Shown: one piece after another, positions 1 through 8,633 of the stretch
Layout of the letters: every line of letters begins with the position of its first letter
Position numbering within the stretch: the first letter of the stretch is position 1
NCBI GenBank assembly: GCA_026193755.1
Contig: JAPHUI010000092.1
Coordinates: forward strand, 1-20,070
Source of the DNA: Ignavibacteriaceae bacterium
GTDB taxonomy: Bacteria > Bacteroidota > Ignavibacteria > Ignavibacteriales > Ignavibacteriaceae
DNA: 20,070 bases
Direction: 5' to 3'
Notes under the pieces: generated by a model
What the model was told of the DNA's origin: nothing
What the model saw: the letters and a program-made list of their open reading frames with translations, nothing else
Databases searched by the model: none
Translations under genes and position numbers: made by a program

Positions 1-2222
1 ATATTCTCTCCGTAATCTTTCGCTTTAAATTTTGTGTATTTGAATGTCGGAGGCGCGTCTTTAAGATATTTTTCTTCGAAAACCTTTGCTCTTATAGTTG
101 CATGAGGACAAACTATTATACACTTGTTGCACTGGATGCACACTTCAGTATCCCACACTGGAACCTCTAATGCGATATTTCTCTTTTCCCACTTCGTAGT
201 TGCAAGCGGGAAAGTGCCGTCAACAGGAAATTTGCTTACCGGAATATCATCACCTTCGAAGGCAATAATTTTTGCGGTAACTTCTTTTACAAACTCGGGA
301 GCGTTAGCGCTTACCGCAGGCTGTAATTGTATTGTGCTTGTAATAACTCTGGGGATTTCAACTTCAAACAAGTTAGCAAGTGTTTTATCAACAGCATCAA
401 AGTTCATTTGTACTATTTTATCACCTTTAACACCATATGTTTTCTTTATCGAGTCCTTAATCATCTCAATAGCTTTTTCTTTAGGAAAGATATTCGAGAT
501 CGCGAAGAAACAGGTCTGCATTATTGTATTTATCCTTGCCCCCATACCAGTTTCGTCAGCAACCTTGTAAGCATCAATAATGTAAAACTTCATTTTCTTT
601 TCGATTAAGTCTTTCTGGACTTTTTCAGGTAATGAATCCCATACTTTGTCTTTAGGAACTTTTGTGTTTAACAAAAACGTAGCGCCATTAATAGCTTCCT
701 TCAGCATATCAAGTTTTTCCAGAAATACCTGCTGATGACACGCAATGAAGTTTGCACGGTTAATTAGATAAGTTGATTTTAATTCTTTCGGACCGAAACG
801 TAAATGGGAGATAGTCATTGAGCCGGATTTTTTTGAATCGTAGACAAAATAACCTTGGGCATAATAATCTGTACCTTCACCAATAATCTTAATTGAGTTT
901 TTATTTGCACCGACTGTACCGTCGGCACCTAAACCATAAAACTTGCCTCTGAATGTTTCCTCAGCTTCAACTGAAAAGCTGGGATCGAAATCCAAACTCG
1001 AGTTTGTTACATCTTCTTTAATTCCAACAGTAAAATGATTTTTAGGTTTATCGTTATCAAGATTATCGAATACAGATTTAACCATTGCAGGATTGAATTC
1101 CTTTGAAGATAAGCCATATCTTCCACCAACAATTTTAGGATAGTTAATCCTGAGTTCTCCATTAGAAAATTTTTCTGAAATGGCATTAACAACATCCATA
1201 TAAAGAGGTTCACCCGGAGCACCCGGTTCCTTCGTTCTATCTAATACGGCAATTGATTTTACAGTCGGTGGTAAAGCATTTACAAAGTGCTCGATTGAAA
1301 AAGGTCTGTATAACCTAACTTTAATTAATCCAACCTTTTCACCTTTTGAAGTCAGGTAATCAACAGTCTCCTCTGCTGCCTGCGCACCTGAACCCATCAT
1401 AATAATTATTTTCTCTGCATCTGGAGCTCCTACATAATCAAAAAGTTTATATTGTCTTCCAACTACTTTAGCAAATTTATCCATCTGCTGCTGAACAATT
1501 CCCGGACAGGCAATATAGTAAGGATTTACTGTCTCTCTTCCCTGGAAAAATACGTCGGGATTTTGTGCAGTACCTCGTAGCACCGGATGATCAGGACTTA
1601 GCGCTCTTTTCCTGTGAGCTATAACTAAATCGTCATCAATCATTGCACGCATATCATCCAAAGTAAGCTCTTCAATTTTCATCACTTCGTGAGAAGTACG
1701 AAATCCATCAAAGAAATGAACGAATGGAATTCTTGAATTTAAAGTGGCAGCTTGTGCAATCAATGCAAAGTCCATTACTTCCTGTGGATTGTTTGAAGCC
1801 ATTAGAGCAAAACCTGTTTGTCTTGTCGACATTACATCACTATGATCACCAAAAATAGAGAGAGCGTGAGCTGCTACTGAACGAGCTGAAACATGAAAAA
1901 CTGTAGAAGTTAACTCGCCGGCTATCTTAAACATATTTGGAATCATCAGCAGCAATCCCTGCGATGCAGTAAAAGTCGTTGTTAATGCTCCACTCTGCAA
2001 TGCACCATGAACACTACCAGAAGCACCACCTTCACTCTGTAGTTCGCTTACTGAAGGAATAATTCCCCATATATTCTTTTTACCTACTGCCGACCAATCA
2101 TCACAGTGTTCACCCATATTGGACGATGGTGTGATAGGATAAATTGCAATTACTTCATTAATGTGAAATGCGGTATACGCAGCTGCTTCATTTCCATCAA
2201 TAGTTACTTTATTTCGATTCAT
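1..2222 (-). CDS. nifJ: Pyruvate:ferredoxin (flavodoxin) oxidoreductase, N-terminal 740 residues (cut by left edge)
   Basis: This enzyme interconverts pyruvate plus CoA and acetyl-CoA plus CO2, passing electrons to ferredoxin or flavodoxin in the cytoplasm. The frame is open from the ATG at 2222-2220 to the edge. Residues 28-34 read YPITPSS, which includes the pyruvate-contacting Thr31 position of the family. FDGFRTSHE lies near residue 170 and a gamma-domain GLGADGTVGAN motif near 430-440. A ferredoxin-type CIQCNKCIIVCP cluster site has Cys at 695, 698, 701 and 705. The family is usually about 1170-1200 residues, so the rest of the ferredoxin domain and the thiamine-diphosphate domain lie beyond the window. 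GGAAG just upstream is a plausible ribosome-binding site. No frameshift was seen. Product identity is very secure; whether it oxidises pyruvate or works reductively cannot be read from sequence. Confidence 0.96.
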   Translation of the reverse strand, partial: MNRNKVTIDGNEAAAYTAFHINEVIAIYPITPSSNMGEHCDDWSAVGKKNIWGIIPSVSELQSEGGASGSVHGALQSGALTTTFTASQGLLLMIPNMFKIAGELTSTVFHVSARSVAAHALSIFGDHSDVMSTRQTGFALMASNNPQEVMDFALIAQAATLNSRIPFVHFFDGFRTSHEVMKIEELTLDDMRAMIDDDLVIAHRKRALSPDHPVLRGTAQNPDVFFQGRETVNPYYIACPGIVQQQMDKFAKVVGRQYKLFDYVGAPDAEKIIIMMGSGAQAAEETVDYLTSKGEKVGLIKVRLYRPFSIEHFVNALPPTVKSIAVLDRTKEPGAPGEPLYMDVVNAISEKFSNGELRINYPKIVGGRYGLSSKEFNPAMVKSVFDNLDNDKPKNHFTVGIKEDVTNSSLDFDPSFSVEAEETFRGKFYGLGADGTVGANKNSIKIIGEGTDYYAQGYFVYDSKKSGSMTISHLRFGPKELKSTYLINRANFIACHQQVFLEKLDMLKEAINGATFLLNTKVPKDKVWDSLPEKVQKDLIEKKMKFYIIDAYKVADETGMGARINTIMQTCFFAISNIFPKEKAIEMIKDSIKKTYGVKGDKIVQMNFDAVDKTLANLFEVEIPRVITSTIQLQPAVSANAPEFVKEVTAKIIAFEGDDIPVSKFPVDGTFPLATTKWEKRNIALEVPVWDTEVCIQCNKCIIVCPHATIRAKVFEEKYLKDAPPTFKYTKFKAKDYGEN

Positions 2223-2572
2223 TTTTCTTCCATAATTTTAATAAAAAGCCCTGGAAATTTGACTACTCAAAAACCCAACAATTATACCATCTGAATAGCT
2301 GCGTTTATAGACTAATTAACTAACTTTTTTTTCAAATTTGGAAATGAAACCTTTTATCTAAAATTGAATTCCCACTTTTAAGAATGAGTAAAATTCAGAA
2401 GCAAGTATTTACTTTTTAAAGTAATTTATTAATTATCAAAAAGTTGCAACAGATTTTTTACTTATAATTTATGAATGGTTACCAAATATTTACTATATTT
2501 TGAAAGCAAATAAGATTTATCTGCTGTCTTTCTTTTATTTAAAATTCTTTAATCCACAAAATTGGAGGCCTC
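2223..2572. other. Divergent intergenic region between nifJ and a small membrane protein gene
   Basis: This 350-base AT-rich stretch separates two divergently transcribed genes, so promoters for both should lie here. No coding frame is convincing. A TATAAT-like hexamer for nifJ reads on the minus strand at 2281-2286, and another for the plus strand lies at 2463-2468, but neither has a well-spaced partner box. No exact TAnnTTTG box was found in either direction. No riboswitch-like or hairpin structure was recognised. Confidence 0.5.
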
Positions 2573-2842
2573 ATGGAACAGCAAAACTTACCGGGAGTTA
2601 TCAAACAGGATGTTTCAGTCGGTGATTGGGTAATAACTATCCTGATTACAGCTATACCACTAGTAGGTCTGATTATGTTATTTGTATGGGCATTTGGTGG
2701 CGGAACACATCAGTGTAAAAAGAATTGGGCAATTGCTACACTAATTTGGTATGCTATTGCGATAGTCCTCGCAATTATTTTCTTTATAGTATTCGCCTCA
2801 ATTTTTGCAAGTATGTTTGGGGGGATGAAAACTTATTCTTGA
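2573..2842 (+). CDS. Small two-helix inner-membrane protein of unknown function
   Basis: An 89-residue protein. A polar N-terminus of about 18 residues is followed by two hydrophobic segments at about 19-41 and 52-78, joined by a short loop with GGGTHQCKKNW. The pattern VGDWVITILITAIPLVGLIML followed by WAFGGG resembles uncharacterised small bacterial membrane proteins that often occur without other domains; I know no function for them. The start is well supported by GGAGG at 2564-2568. A strong terminator follows the stop, so it is probably a single-gene transcript. There is one cysteine in the loop and no metal-binding pair. Confidence 0.8.
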   Translation: MEQQNLPGVIKQDVSVGDWVITILITAIPLVGLIMLFVWAFGGGTHQCKKNWAIATLIWYAIAIVLAIIFFIVFASIFASMFGGMKTYS

Positions 2843-2876
2843 GTAAAGAATCCTAAAAATTGAGACTATAAACCTT

Positions 2877-2900
2877 AAGAGGGCCTGACAGCCCTCTTTT
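2877..2900 (+). terminator. Rho-independent terminator after the small membrane protein
   Basis: A perfect 8-base stem (2877-2884 with 2891-2898), GC-rich at its inner end, encloses a 6-base loop and runs into a T tract at 2897-2900. It lies 34 bases after the preceding stop codon. Confidence 0.85.
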
Positions 2901-2971
2901 AATTTGTCCAACATCAAATACAAAATTTCGATATCCTAAATTTCTAATTATCATTAATAACAGGAGTTAGT

Positions 2972-3781
2972 ATGGAAGATATATTAAAACAATTACAGGC
3001 AGTCATGGCTGAATACGGATTACAGGTTATCGGTGCTTTAGCAACAATAATAATTGGAACCTGGATTGCAAAAATGTTGGCAAAATATGTTGGCAAGCTG
3101 ATGAGAAAGCGTGAAGTTGACGAAACACTTACAAAATTTCTTGTGAGTTTGATTAGAATTGGTTTGATAATTTTCGTTATAATTTCTGCAGCCTCTCAAG
3201 TAGGTATACAAACAGCTTCATTTGTTGCAGTAATAGGTGCTGCCGGACTAGCAATTGGTTTTGCTTTGCAAGGATCATTATCAAATCTTGCTGCTGGAGT
3301 TATGCTGATTATTTTTAAACCTATCAAAGTCGGAGATTTTATAGAAGGCGGTGGTGGAACTGGTACAGTTGAAACAGTTGGAATTTTTGTAACAACATTG
3401 GTAACAGTTGACAATAAAGTTGTATATATTCCGAATTCTACTTTAACGGGCAGCAACATAACAAACTATTCAGCAAAAGATACTAGAAGAGTAGATATGG
3501 TTTTTGGCATAGGTTACAGCGATGATATCGATAAGGCAAAAAACGTAATCCAATCGGTTATTAATAATGATTCCAGAATTTTAAAAGACCCGGCACCTCA
3601 GGTAGTAGTTTCAGAACTTGGAGACAGTAGTGTAAATTTCAATGTGCGTCCCTGGGTAAATAAAGCAGATTATTGGGGAGTTTATTTTGATACTACGGAA
3701 CAGATAAAGAAAAAATTTGATGAACAGAATATTTCTATTCCATTTCCACAAAGAGATGTGCATATGTATCAGAGCAATTAG
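2972..3781 (+). CDS. mscS: Small-conductance mechanosensitive channel, MscS family
   Basis: Probably a tension-gated channel of the inner membrane that releases solutes on osmotic down-shock. At 269 residues it has the compact MscS layout (E. coli MscS is 286). Transmembrane segments lie at about 15-37 and 58-80. The pore helix at about 84-112 is rich in Gly and Ala (AVIGAAGLAIGFALQGSLSN). A beta domain contains KPIKVGDFIE and YIPNSTL, and an alpha/beta C-terminal domain ends with the family motif PFPQRDVH. A Gly-rich loop (GGGGTGTVE) sits in the beta domain. AGGAG at 2962-2966 supports the start. It has its own terminator and is probably monocistronic. Family assignment is secure; gating and ion preference are not readable. 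Confidence 0.95.
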   Translation: MEDILKQLQAVMAEYGLQVIGALATIIIGTWIAKMLAKYVGKLMRKREVDETLTKFLVSLIRIGLIIFVIISAASQVGIQTASFVAVIGAAGLAIGFALQGSLSNLAAGVMLIIFKPIKVGDFIEGGGGTGTVETVGIFVTTLVTVDNKVVYIPNSTLTGSNITNYSAKDTRRVDMVFGIGYSDDIDKAKNVIQSVINNDSRILKDPAPQVVVSELGDSSVNFNVRPWVNKADYWGVYFDTTEQIKKKFDEQNISIPFPQRDVHMYQSN

Positions 3782-3810
3782 TGTAATTCTTAAATAATAT
3801 TATTTCGAAG

Positions 3811-3845
3811 TCCCCTCAAACTTATTTGATGAGGGGATTTTTTTT
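3811..3845 (+). terminator. Rho-independent terminator after mscS
   Basis: An 8-base perfect stem (3811-3818 pairing with 3830-3837) with an 11-base AT-rich loop is followed by eight T residues (3838-3845). It lies 29 bases after the mscS stop and should end that transcript before the acyltransferase gene. Confidence 0.88.
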
Positions 3846-4015
3846 CTGTAAGCTAATTCATTCTTTAATTATCGCAACATAACAAAAAGGTCAACTAAAT
3901 GATTTAGTTAATTTGTTTCTTTAGTATCTGCAAGTAGTTTTAATGAGTACTATTTCCTAATTTGCTAAAAGAATTTTTATTTGGTTTAATTGGTTTTACT
4001 CATAACTAATAGAGT

Positions 4016-5146
4016 TTGAAGATTAACTCTCTTCTCAAATCCGGTACTGATAAACAGCAACGCTTTGATTTTGTCGATCAGTTCAGGGGACTGATAATTA
4101 TCTTAATGCTGGTTGACCACTGTTCTTATTATCTTAATTCAACCTGGGAGTTTCTTGATCCTTTGGATCCGCTTTTCGCAAGCTGGGGACAGGTAGTGCT
4201 CAGATATGTAAGTTATTTATGTGCTCCCGGTTTTCTGCTTATAAATGGTGCTATGGTATGGTGGTTTTATTATCGAAGAAAGAATAAAGGTCTCAACAAC
4301 TGGTCAATCCGTAAAGAACTAATTCAACGTGGCTTCTTTCTTATTCTTCTGCAAATGACATGGGTGAATTCATCCTGGAGTGGATTCAACAGATTCGATC
4401 CATTTCATCTGGGTATTATTGCTTGTATCGGCTTTTCAATGATTTTCCAGTCGTTTATTGTGAACTGGCGTTGGGAATTACAACTTGCAGTTGCCGTAAT
4501 TATTTTACTTCTTCATCCAATACTTATAAAAATTCCTTATAACCCTGGTGATAATTTACCAACTGTTCTAATGCAGACTTTTATAGACGCCGGTGATTTC
4601 AACAAGTATCCTGTAATTCCATGGTTTGCTGTTGCCCTGCTGGGTTCTGTAATGGCACATGGTTGGTTGAAAGCATGGGATAGTGATAAAAAAAGAATTT
4701 ACTGGGGAACGATAATTGGAGCTTGTGCCATAATCGTTTCCATTTTAATCAGAATGCTGAGGGGCTACGGAAATATTTTTCCATTCTCTGATTTTGGTTC
4801 TTATTCATTTTTCTTCGATCAAAAGTATTCGCCGAGTTTATACTTTAATCTTTGGTTCTTTGGATGGTCCGTCCTGGTAATTACCCTATTTATAGCAATC
4901 AGTAAATTCTTCCCAAAAGTTTTTCTGATATTCGATATCACGGGAAAGACAGCGCTATTCTTTTATTGCATACACATAGCAATTCTTGGAATCTTCTCGA
5001 AAAGAATCGGAATCTATTATCACCAGGGTGAAATTACAGAAACTCTCATTGGTGTTGTAATTATGATGCTAATTATGGTTCCGCTATCAAAGTGGTTCTT
5101 TAAATTTAAGAGCCGCAGTAGTAACCCTATAATTCGCATGATATGA
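4016..5146 (+). CDS. Multi-pass membrane acyltransferase-like protein (DUF1624 / HGSNAT-type)
   Basis: A 376-residue protein with roughly nine or ten hydrophobic segments. Residues 17-40 contain Asp21, Arg24-Gly25 and His35 in a DxxRG...LMxxxH pattern. This is the signature of DUF1624 proteins related to heparan-alpha-glucosaminide N-acetyltransferase, which move acyl groups across the membrane to sugars. APGFLLINGA at about 70-79 also fits. The acceptor here is unknown. No ATG exists before codon 31, inside the conserved motif, and a stop codon precedes the frame at 4010-4012, so TTG at 4016 is the best start; no strong ribosome-binding site is visible. The next gene begins 10 bases after the stop, suggesting co-transcription. 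Other membrane acyltransferase families remain possible. Confidence 0.75.
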   Translation: MKINSLLKSGTDKQQRFDFVDQFRGLIIILMLVDHCSYYLNSTWEFLDPLDPLFASWGQVVLRYVSYLCAPGFLLINGAMVWWFYYRRKNKGLNNWSIRKELIQRGFFLILLQMTWVNSSWSGFNRFDPFHLGIIACIGFSMIFQSFIVNWRWELQLAVAVIILLLHPILIKIPYNPGDNLPTVLMQTFIDAGDFNKYPVIPWFAVALLGSVMAHGWLKAWDSDKKRIYWGTIIGACAIIVSILIRMLRGYGNIFPFSDFGSYSFFFDQKYSPSLYFNLWFFGWSVLVITLFIAISKFFPKVFLIFDITGKTALFFYCIHIAILGIFSKRIGIYYHQGEITETLIGVVIMMLIMVPLSKWFFKFKSRSSNPIIRMI

Positions 5147-5156
5147 TTTCAATAAG

Positions 5157-6434
5157 ATGATTGATAAAAAACTAATATTATTCCTGATCATTCTCCTGCA
5201 ATTATTTTTGACGGTTTGTTCCGATAGAGTTGAAACTCCTTCTGACGGGGAAAACTCAACAACAATATATCACTCAAAATCAGTTAACGGAATCGAAGCA
5301 TCAATTACTTTTTGTGAAAAGATAAAAAATCAAACCGGTGAGCCAGTCAACGAAGATACTATCTTTAATTTAAACGAAGATTCAAAAGTTTATTCAATTG
5401 TCAATTTAAAGAACAGAGAATTAAACACTGACAAAGATTTAATGTTTCACATTGATTGGCTGGATTCGACAGGGAACTCATTCTTCAAAAAAAGAATTGA
5501 TTTGACTACCAACGATTCATCTTCCACGTTAATGAGTTTAATTAATATTTCACCGGATAGAAGAGAGCCCGGTAAATATTCTCTTCGTGTTTATCTTTTT
5601 CGTGAATTGATTGCTGAAAAAAATTTTGAACTAGTTAACGCTGCTATAGAACCACAAGCTATTGTGAAAAACGAATTGATAGAAAAAGTTAAAGCGAATA
5701 TTACTTTATGTAAAGGCATTAGCAAAAAAACTAAAAAATTATTAGGAGTCGGAAATAAATTTGAGATAAAAGATAAAGGAAAAGTCTTAGCAGTAATTAA
5801 AATAGAAAATAAAGACAGTATTAATCATCCATTAACTTTTTATGCGGACTGGATAAGTCCCGATGGAAGTTCACTATATAGAAAAGAAGTAAATATTAAA
5901 TCGAATGAAGCATCATTTTCAAGTTCAATTTCAGCATCACCAAACAAACGCAAACCCGGTAAATACTGTTTACGAATTTATCTATTTGAAAAATTAATTG
6001 GTGAAAAAAGTTTTGGTTTAGTGAAGACTGAAAAACAAGGAAAAGCCGTTTCTGAAGTTAATTCCGAAAATTTTTCTGCAAGGATTATTTTCTGTGAGAA
6101 AATAAGTAAAAAGACCGGTTTACCGATTAATCCCGATTCAGTTTTTACTTTGAAAGATAAAAGAAAATTAAGGGCAGTAATTTACATTGAGAAATCAGAC
6201 ACGATCGTTAAAATTCAAAAGAGTTTTTTTATCAAATGGATAGGTTCGGATAATAATTCTTTCTACAAGAAAAAGGTTAGGTTTTCACCCGAAGATTCCA
6301 CATTAAAAATAATAAGCTCTATCTCGCTTTCACCACAGAAGAGGCTACCTGGTAATTACCTCCTTAAAGTTTATTATACCAAAGATTTAATCGGGGAGAA
6401 AAAATTCTTACTTAAAGAACAGGCTGAAAAATAA
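5157..6434 (+). CDS. Exported protein of three tandem copies of an unrecognised domain
   Basis: A 425-residue protein with a hydrophobic N-terminus ending in LFLTVC. Cys21 may be a lipidation site, although Val before the Cys is unusual, so an ordinary signal peptide is possible. The rest is three copies of one domain of about 110 residues (47-160, 179-289, 307-420). Each has a Cys near its start (53, 185, 313), a central Trp (101, 232, 361) and a C-terminal PGxYxLxxY block (Pro138, Pro267, Pro398). The alternating hydrophobic pattern suggests beta-sandwich folds. I recognise no family. The gene follows the acyltransferase-like gene by 10 bases and probably shares its transcript. It is Lys-rich and ends 10 bases before the stop of the convergent LVIVD gene. 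Confidence 0.8.
   Translation: MIDKKLILFLIILLQLFLTVCSDRVETPSDGENSTTIYHSKSVNGIEASITFCEKIKNQTGEPVNEDTIFNLNEDSKVYSIVNLKNRELNTDKDLMFHIDWLDSTGNSFFKKRIDLTTNDSSSTLMSLINISPDRREPGKYSLRVYLFRELIAEKNFELVNAAIEPQAIVKNELIEKVKANITLCKGISKKTKKLLGVGNKFEIKDKGKVLAVIKIENKDSINHPLTFYADWISPDGSSLYRKEVNIKSNEASFSSSISASPNKRKPGKYCLRIYLFEKLIGEKSFGLVKTEKQGKAVSEVNSENFSARIIFCEKISKKTGLPINPDSVFTLKDKRKLRAVIYIEKSDTIVKIQKSFFIKWIGSDNNSFYKKKVRFSPEDSTLKIISSISLSPQKRLPGNYLLKVYYTKDLIGEKKFLLKEQAEK
5295..6416 (+). repeat. Triplicated domain within the 425-residue exported protein
   Basis: The three protein-level repeats map to about 5295-5636, 5691-6023 and 6075-6416. Spacing from Cys to Trp is 48, 47 and 48 residues and from Trp to Pro-Gly is 37, 35 and 37 residues. 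The copies share the ends EPGKYSLRVYLF, KPGKYCLRIYLF and LPGNYLLKVYYT. The DNA copies have diverged, so this is an old internal duplication, not a recent tandem repeat. Confidence 0.85.
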
Positions 6435-6444
6435 TTTTTTACAT

Positions 6445-7446
6445 TTACGGAGTTGAAACTACTATCAATCCCTCTTTCTCATCTGCAACATATATATATT
6501 TATCATCAGCGGTTAATCCCAATGCGTATTCCGTCTCAACAGTACCGATTAGAAAAGGTGAGGTTACATTCGATACATCTATAATTTGCAACCCCCTTAA
6601 TTCAGTTGCAACATAAACTTTATTGTTTTGATAAAATACCTCTTTAGCATAACCACCAGTACTAAAACTACCTACTATTTTTACATCGTTTGTATCTGAA
6701 TAGTCAGCAATCACTAGACCTCCTGTACCACAAGCGACAAATGCAATCGGAAGATTTGGGTGGATGATTACATCTTCAGCAAATCCGGGAGTATCAAGTG
6801 TACCGAGCAGTGGATATATGTTATACCCATCCTGGAAATCAGAAATATCAAAAATTGATAGTCCAACTTCTCCACTAGCAATAAGCAAGTAATTACTATC
6901 GGCGGAAGTACATACGGCTTGTCCAAAGCCAGGGATAAAGAATGTTTGTCTAATATCAGGGTGTGCAGGATCAACTATTTTCGAAATGTTAACACCTTCT
7001 TCACTAACCGCAGTAAAAAGAAAATCTCCCATTATATGAAAATTTTTTGCGGGCGAAATAGCACGATTTTCCGGAACAATTAATGGTTTAAATGGATCTT
7101 TAACATTTACTATATTTACACCGAATGTGCCTGTAGCAAGATAAATTATGCTATCCTTCTTTGCTATCTTATACCCATATCCTCTCAAACCGTAAGTCAA
7201 TTCCGATAGAAATCTTGGCTGATTAGGATTTGAAATTGATACTGTTATTAATCCGGCCTGCCCCTGGCATATAAAAGCAACCGTATCTTTAATCACTATG
7301 TCCTGAGCATATCCTGAAGTTGCGTACTTACTTACAATTTTATATCCGCCATCTCCTCCGATAATAGACTCAGGATCGTTTGGTGTGCCGCAGCTCATCA
7401 AAAAAATAATAATTAATAATGAAGTTAATAGATAAAACTTTTTCAT
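6445..7446 (-). CDS. LVIVD-repeat lipoprotein (beta-propeller-like)
   Basis: A 333-residue predicted lipoprotein: the signal peptide ends in FLMSC with Cys19 as the lipid site. The mature part consists of about six repeats of roughly 43 residues with the form GxAxDVxxxxxxxYVAxGxxGLxIxDVSxP, the LVIVD repeat expected to fold as a beta-propeller. Good copies include GGLVIADYSD and RGLQIIDVSN. Such proteins usually sit on the cell surface or in the periplasm and bind partners; no enzymatic residues are apparent. It is last in the cluster that starts with pgsB, 35 bases after the barrel gene, so it is a candidate surface component of that system. It converges on the plus-strand gene with a 10-base gap and no clear terminator. 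Confidence 0.85.
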   Translation of the reverse strand: MKKFYLLTSLLIIIFLMSCGTPNDPESIIGGDGGYKIVSKYATSGYAQDIVIKDTVAFICQGQAGLITVSISNPNQPRFLSELTYGLRGYGYKIAKKDSIIYLATGTFGVNIVNVKDPFKPLIVPENRAISPAKNFHIMGDFLFTAVSEEGVNISKIVDPAHPDIRQTFFIPGFGQAVCTSADSNYLLIASGEVGLSIFDISDFQDGYNIYPLLGTLDTPGFAEDVIIHPNLPIAFVACGTGGLVIADYSDTNDVKIVGSFSTGGYAKEVFYQNNKVYVATELRGLQIIDVSNVTSPFLIGTVETEYALGLTADDKYIYVADEKEGLIVVSTP

Positions 7447-7481
7447 ACCAATTCTCTTAATAAATGTTTGATTTATAATAA

Positions 7482-8624
7482 TTAAAAACTAAATGAATAT
7501 TTAAACCTTACTCCAATACGGTACTGAGTGTAATCCTTTTCATTGGAAACATATTCCCTGTTTGCCTCAGCGGAAGTACTGGATTCTCTTTTCATCCATT
7601 GATAAAAAGCAGTAAGTGAAAAATTTTTATATACATCCCAGTTGTAATTAACAAAGACTCGATAATTATAATCATATCTTCCTGCATGAAGCGGATCCAG
7701 TTCAAGGAAATGATCAGTTGTATAAAATGCTCGCTGGTATTGTGCATCAATACTAATTTCATTTTTCAGTTTGAAAATTTTTGGCATCTGATAATCAAAA
7801 CCAACCGCGTATACATGTTCATAGTTGCTGGCATCGGAATCATCAGATAATTCTTTAACCTCACCGGGTTCATCATAACCTTTTGCATCAGAAGTTATAT
7901 AGTAATACGCAAAATTTACATCCAGTTTTTTTGTTAGCGACTGATAGATTCTCAGACCATATAAAAAATCGTTGCTGTCGTATTCTGTATTGGACGGGTT
8001 TAGAAAATATCTCATATACGAAAAGTAAGCCCGCGCACGCGTTGTTTTCCAGCTGAATGTATGGTGAAGCCAGACACTGTAATCATCCTTAGAAAATTCA
8101 TAAGGTTGAAAAGTTTCGGGAACATATCCATAATATTTTACCCAGTCCTCATCGCGGAAATGACGTACATAGAATTTCGGGATATATGAATAAGAAACAT
8201 AAAATGATGTGGACTTTGATAAGTACTGACGTAAGAAAATATCATAAGTAAACCAGCTTTTAATTGAATTATAAGAGTAAGCATCCGAATCAAAGCCAGC
8301 TCCAAGAATAGTTTTCAACTTGCCGATTATTTGGTTAGAATAAACCAGACCAAATGAATAACCGAATGTAAGATCATCAATACTGTGAATATGAAACCTT
8401 CCTTCGTCCTCACCGTTTTTAAATCTTTCAATATATTTATTTGAATACTTTAAGATATTGCTGTCATAATAAGGACTTAATGAAAGTCTAACCGACCATT
8501 TATCTTTTGCTTTAGCAGGATTTTCACCAGCAACAATCTTGCTGTTCATAAAAAACAGAAGAGAGAAAATACAATAGAATGAAATGTAAAACGGCAAAAA
8601 ACTTCTGTAACAGTGTTTGTACAT
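7482..8624 (-). CDS. Predicted outer-membrane beta-barrel protein in the poly-gamma-glutamate cluster
   Basis: A 380-residue protein with a long hydrophobic leader (about residues 8-32). The mature part is full of alternating amphipathic strands rich in Tyr, Phe and Trp, such as FTYDIFLRQYL, FYVSYSYIPKFYV and YNYRVFVNYNW. It ends YRIGVRFKYSFSF, a C-terminal aromatic strand typical of outer-membrane barrels. Acidic, Asp/Ser-rich loops alternate with the strands. No named family is recognisable. It lies 9 bases downstream of the two-repeat exported protein and 35 bases before the LVIVD lipoprotein, inside the pgsBC gene string. By position it could be an outer-membrane exit or anchor for the polymer; this is inference. 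An internal Met at about residue 26 falls inside the leader and is unlikely to be the start. Confidence 0.8.
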   Translation of the reverse strand: MYKHCYRSFLPFYISFYCIFSLLFFMNSKIVAGENPAKAKDKWSVRLSLSPYYDSNILKYSNKYIERFKNGEDEGRFHIHSIDDLTFGYSFGLVYSNQIIGKLKTILGAGFDSDAYSYNSIKSWFTYDIFLRQYLSKSTSFYVSYSYIPKFYVRHFRDEDWVKYYGYVPETFQPYEFSKDDYSVWLHHTFSWKTTRARAYFSYMRYFLNPSNTEYDSNDFLYGLRIYQSLTKKLDVNFAYYYITSDAKGYDEPGEVKELSDDSDASNYEHVYAVGFDYQMPKIFKLKNEISIDAQYQRAFYTTDHFLELDPLHAGRYDYNYRVFVNYNWDVYKNFSLTAFYQWMKRESSTSAEANREYVSNEKDYTQYRIGVRFKYSFSF

Positions 8625-8633
8625 TTTAGCGGG

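Noticed and set aside
124..570. Plus-strand open frame of 148 codons
   Set aside because: It lies wholly opposite the nifJ coding frame, which matches the enzyme family throughout; the plus-strand translation has no recognisable features.
2444..2468. TTGCAA and TATAAT as a sigma70-like promoter for the small membrane protein
   Set aside because: The spacer is only 13 bases and the boxes are more than 100 bases from the start codon in very AT-rich DNA.
3196..3459. Minus-strand open frame inside the MscS gene
   Set aside because: It is antisense to the highly conserved pore helix and beta domain and shows only complement-derived composition.
6435..6444. Possible bidirectional terminator between the convergent genes
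   Set aside because: The 10-base gap is too short and no hairpin spans it; any terminator would have to overlap coding sequence and none was seen.
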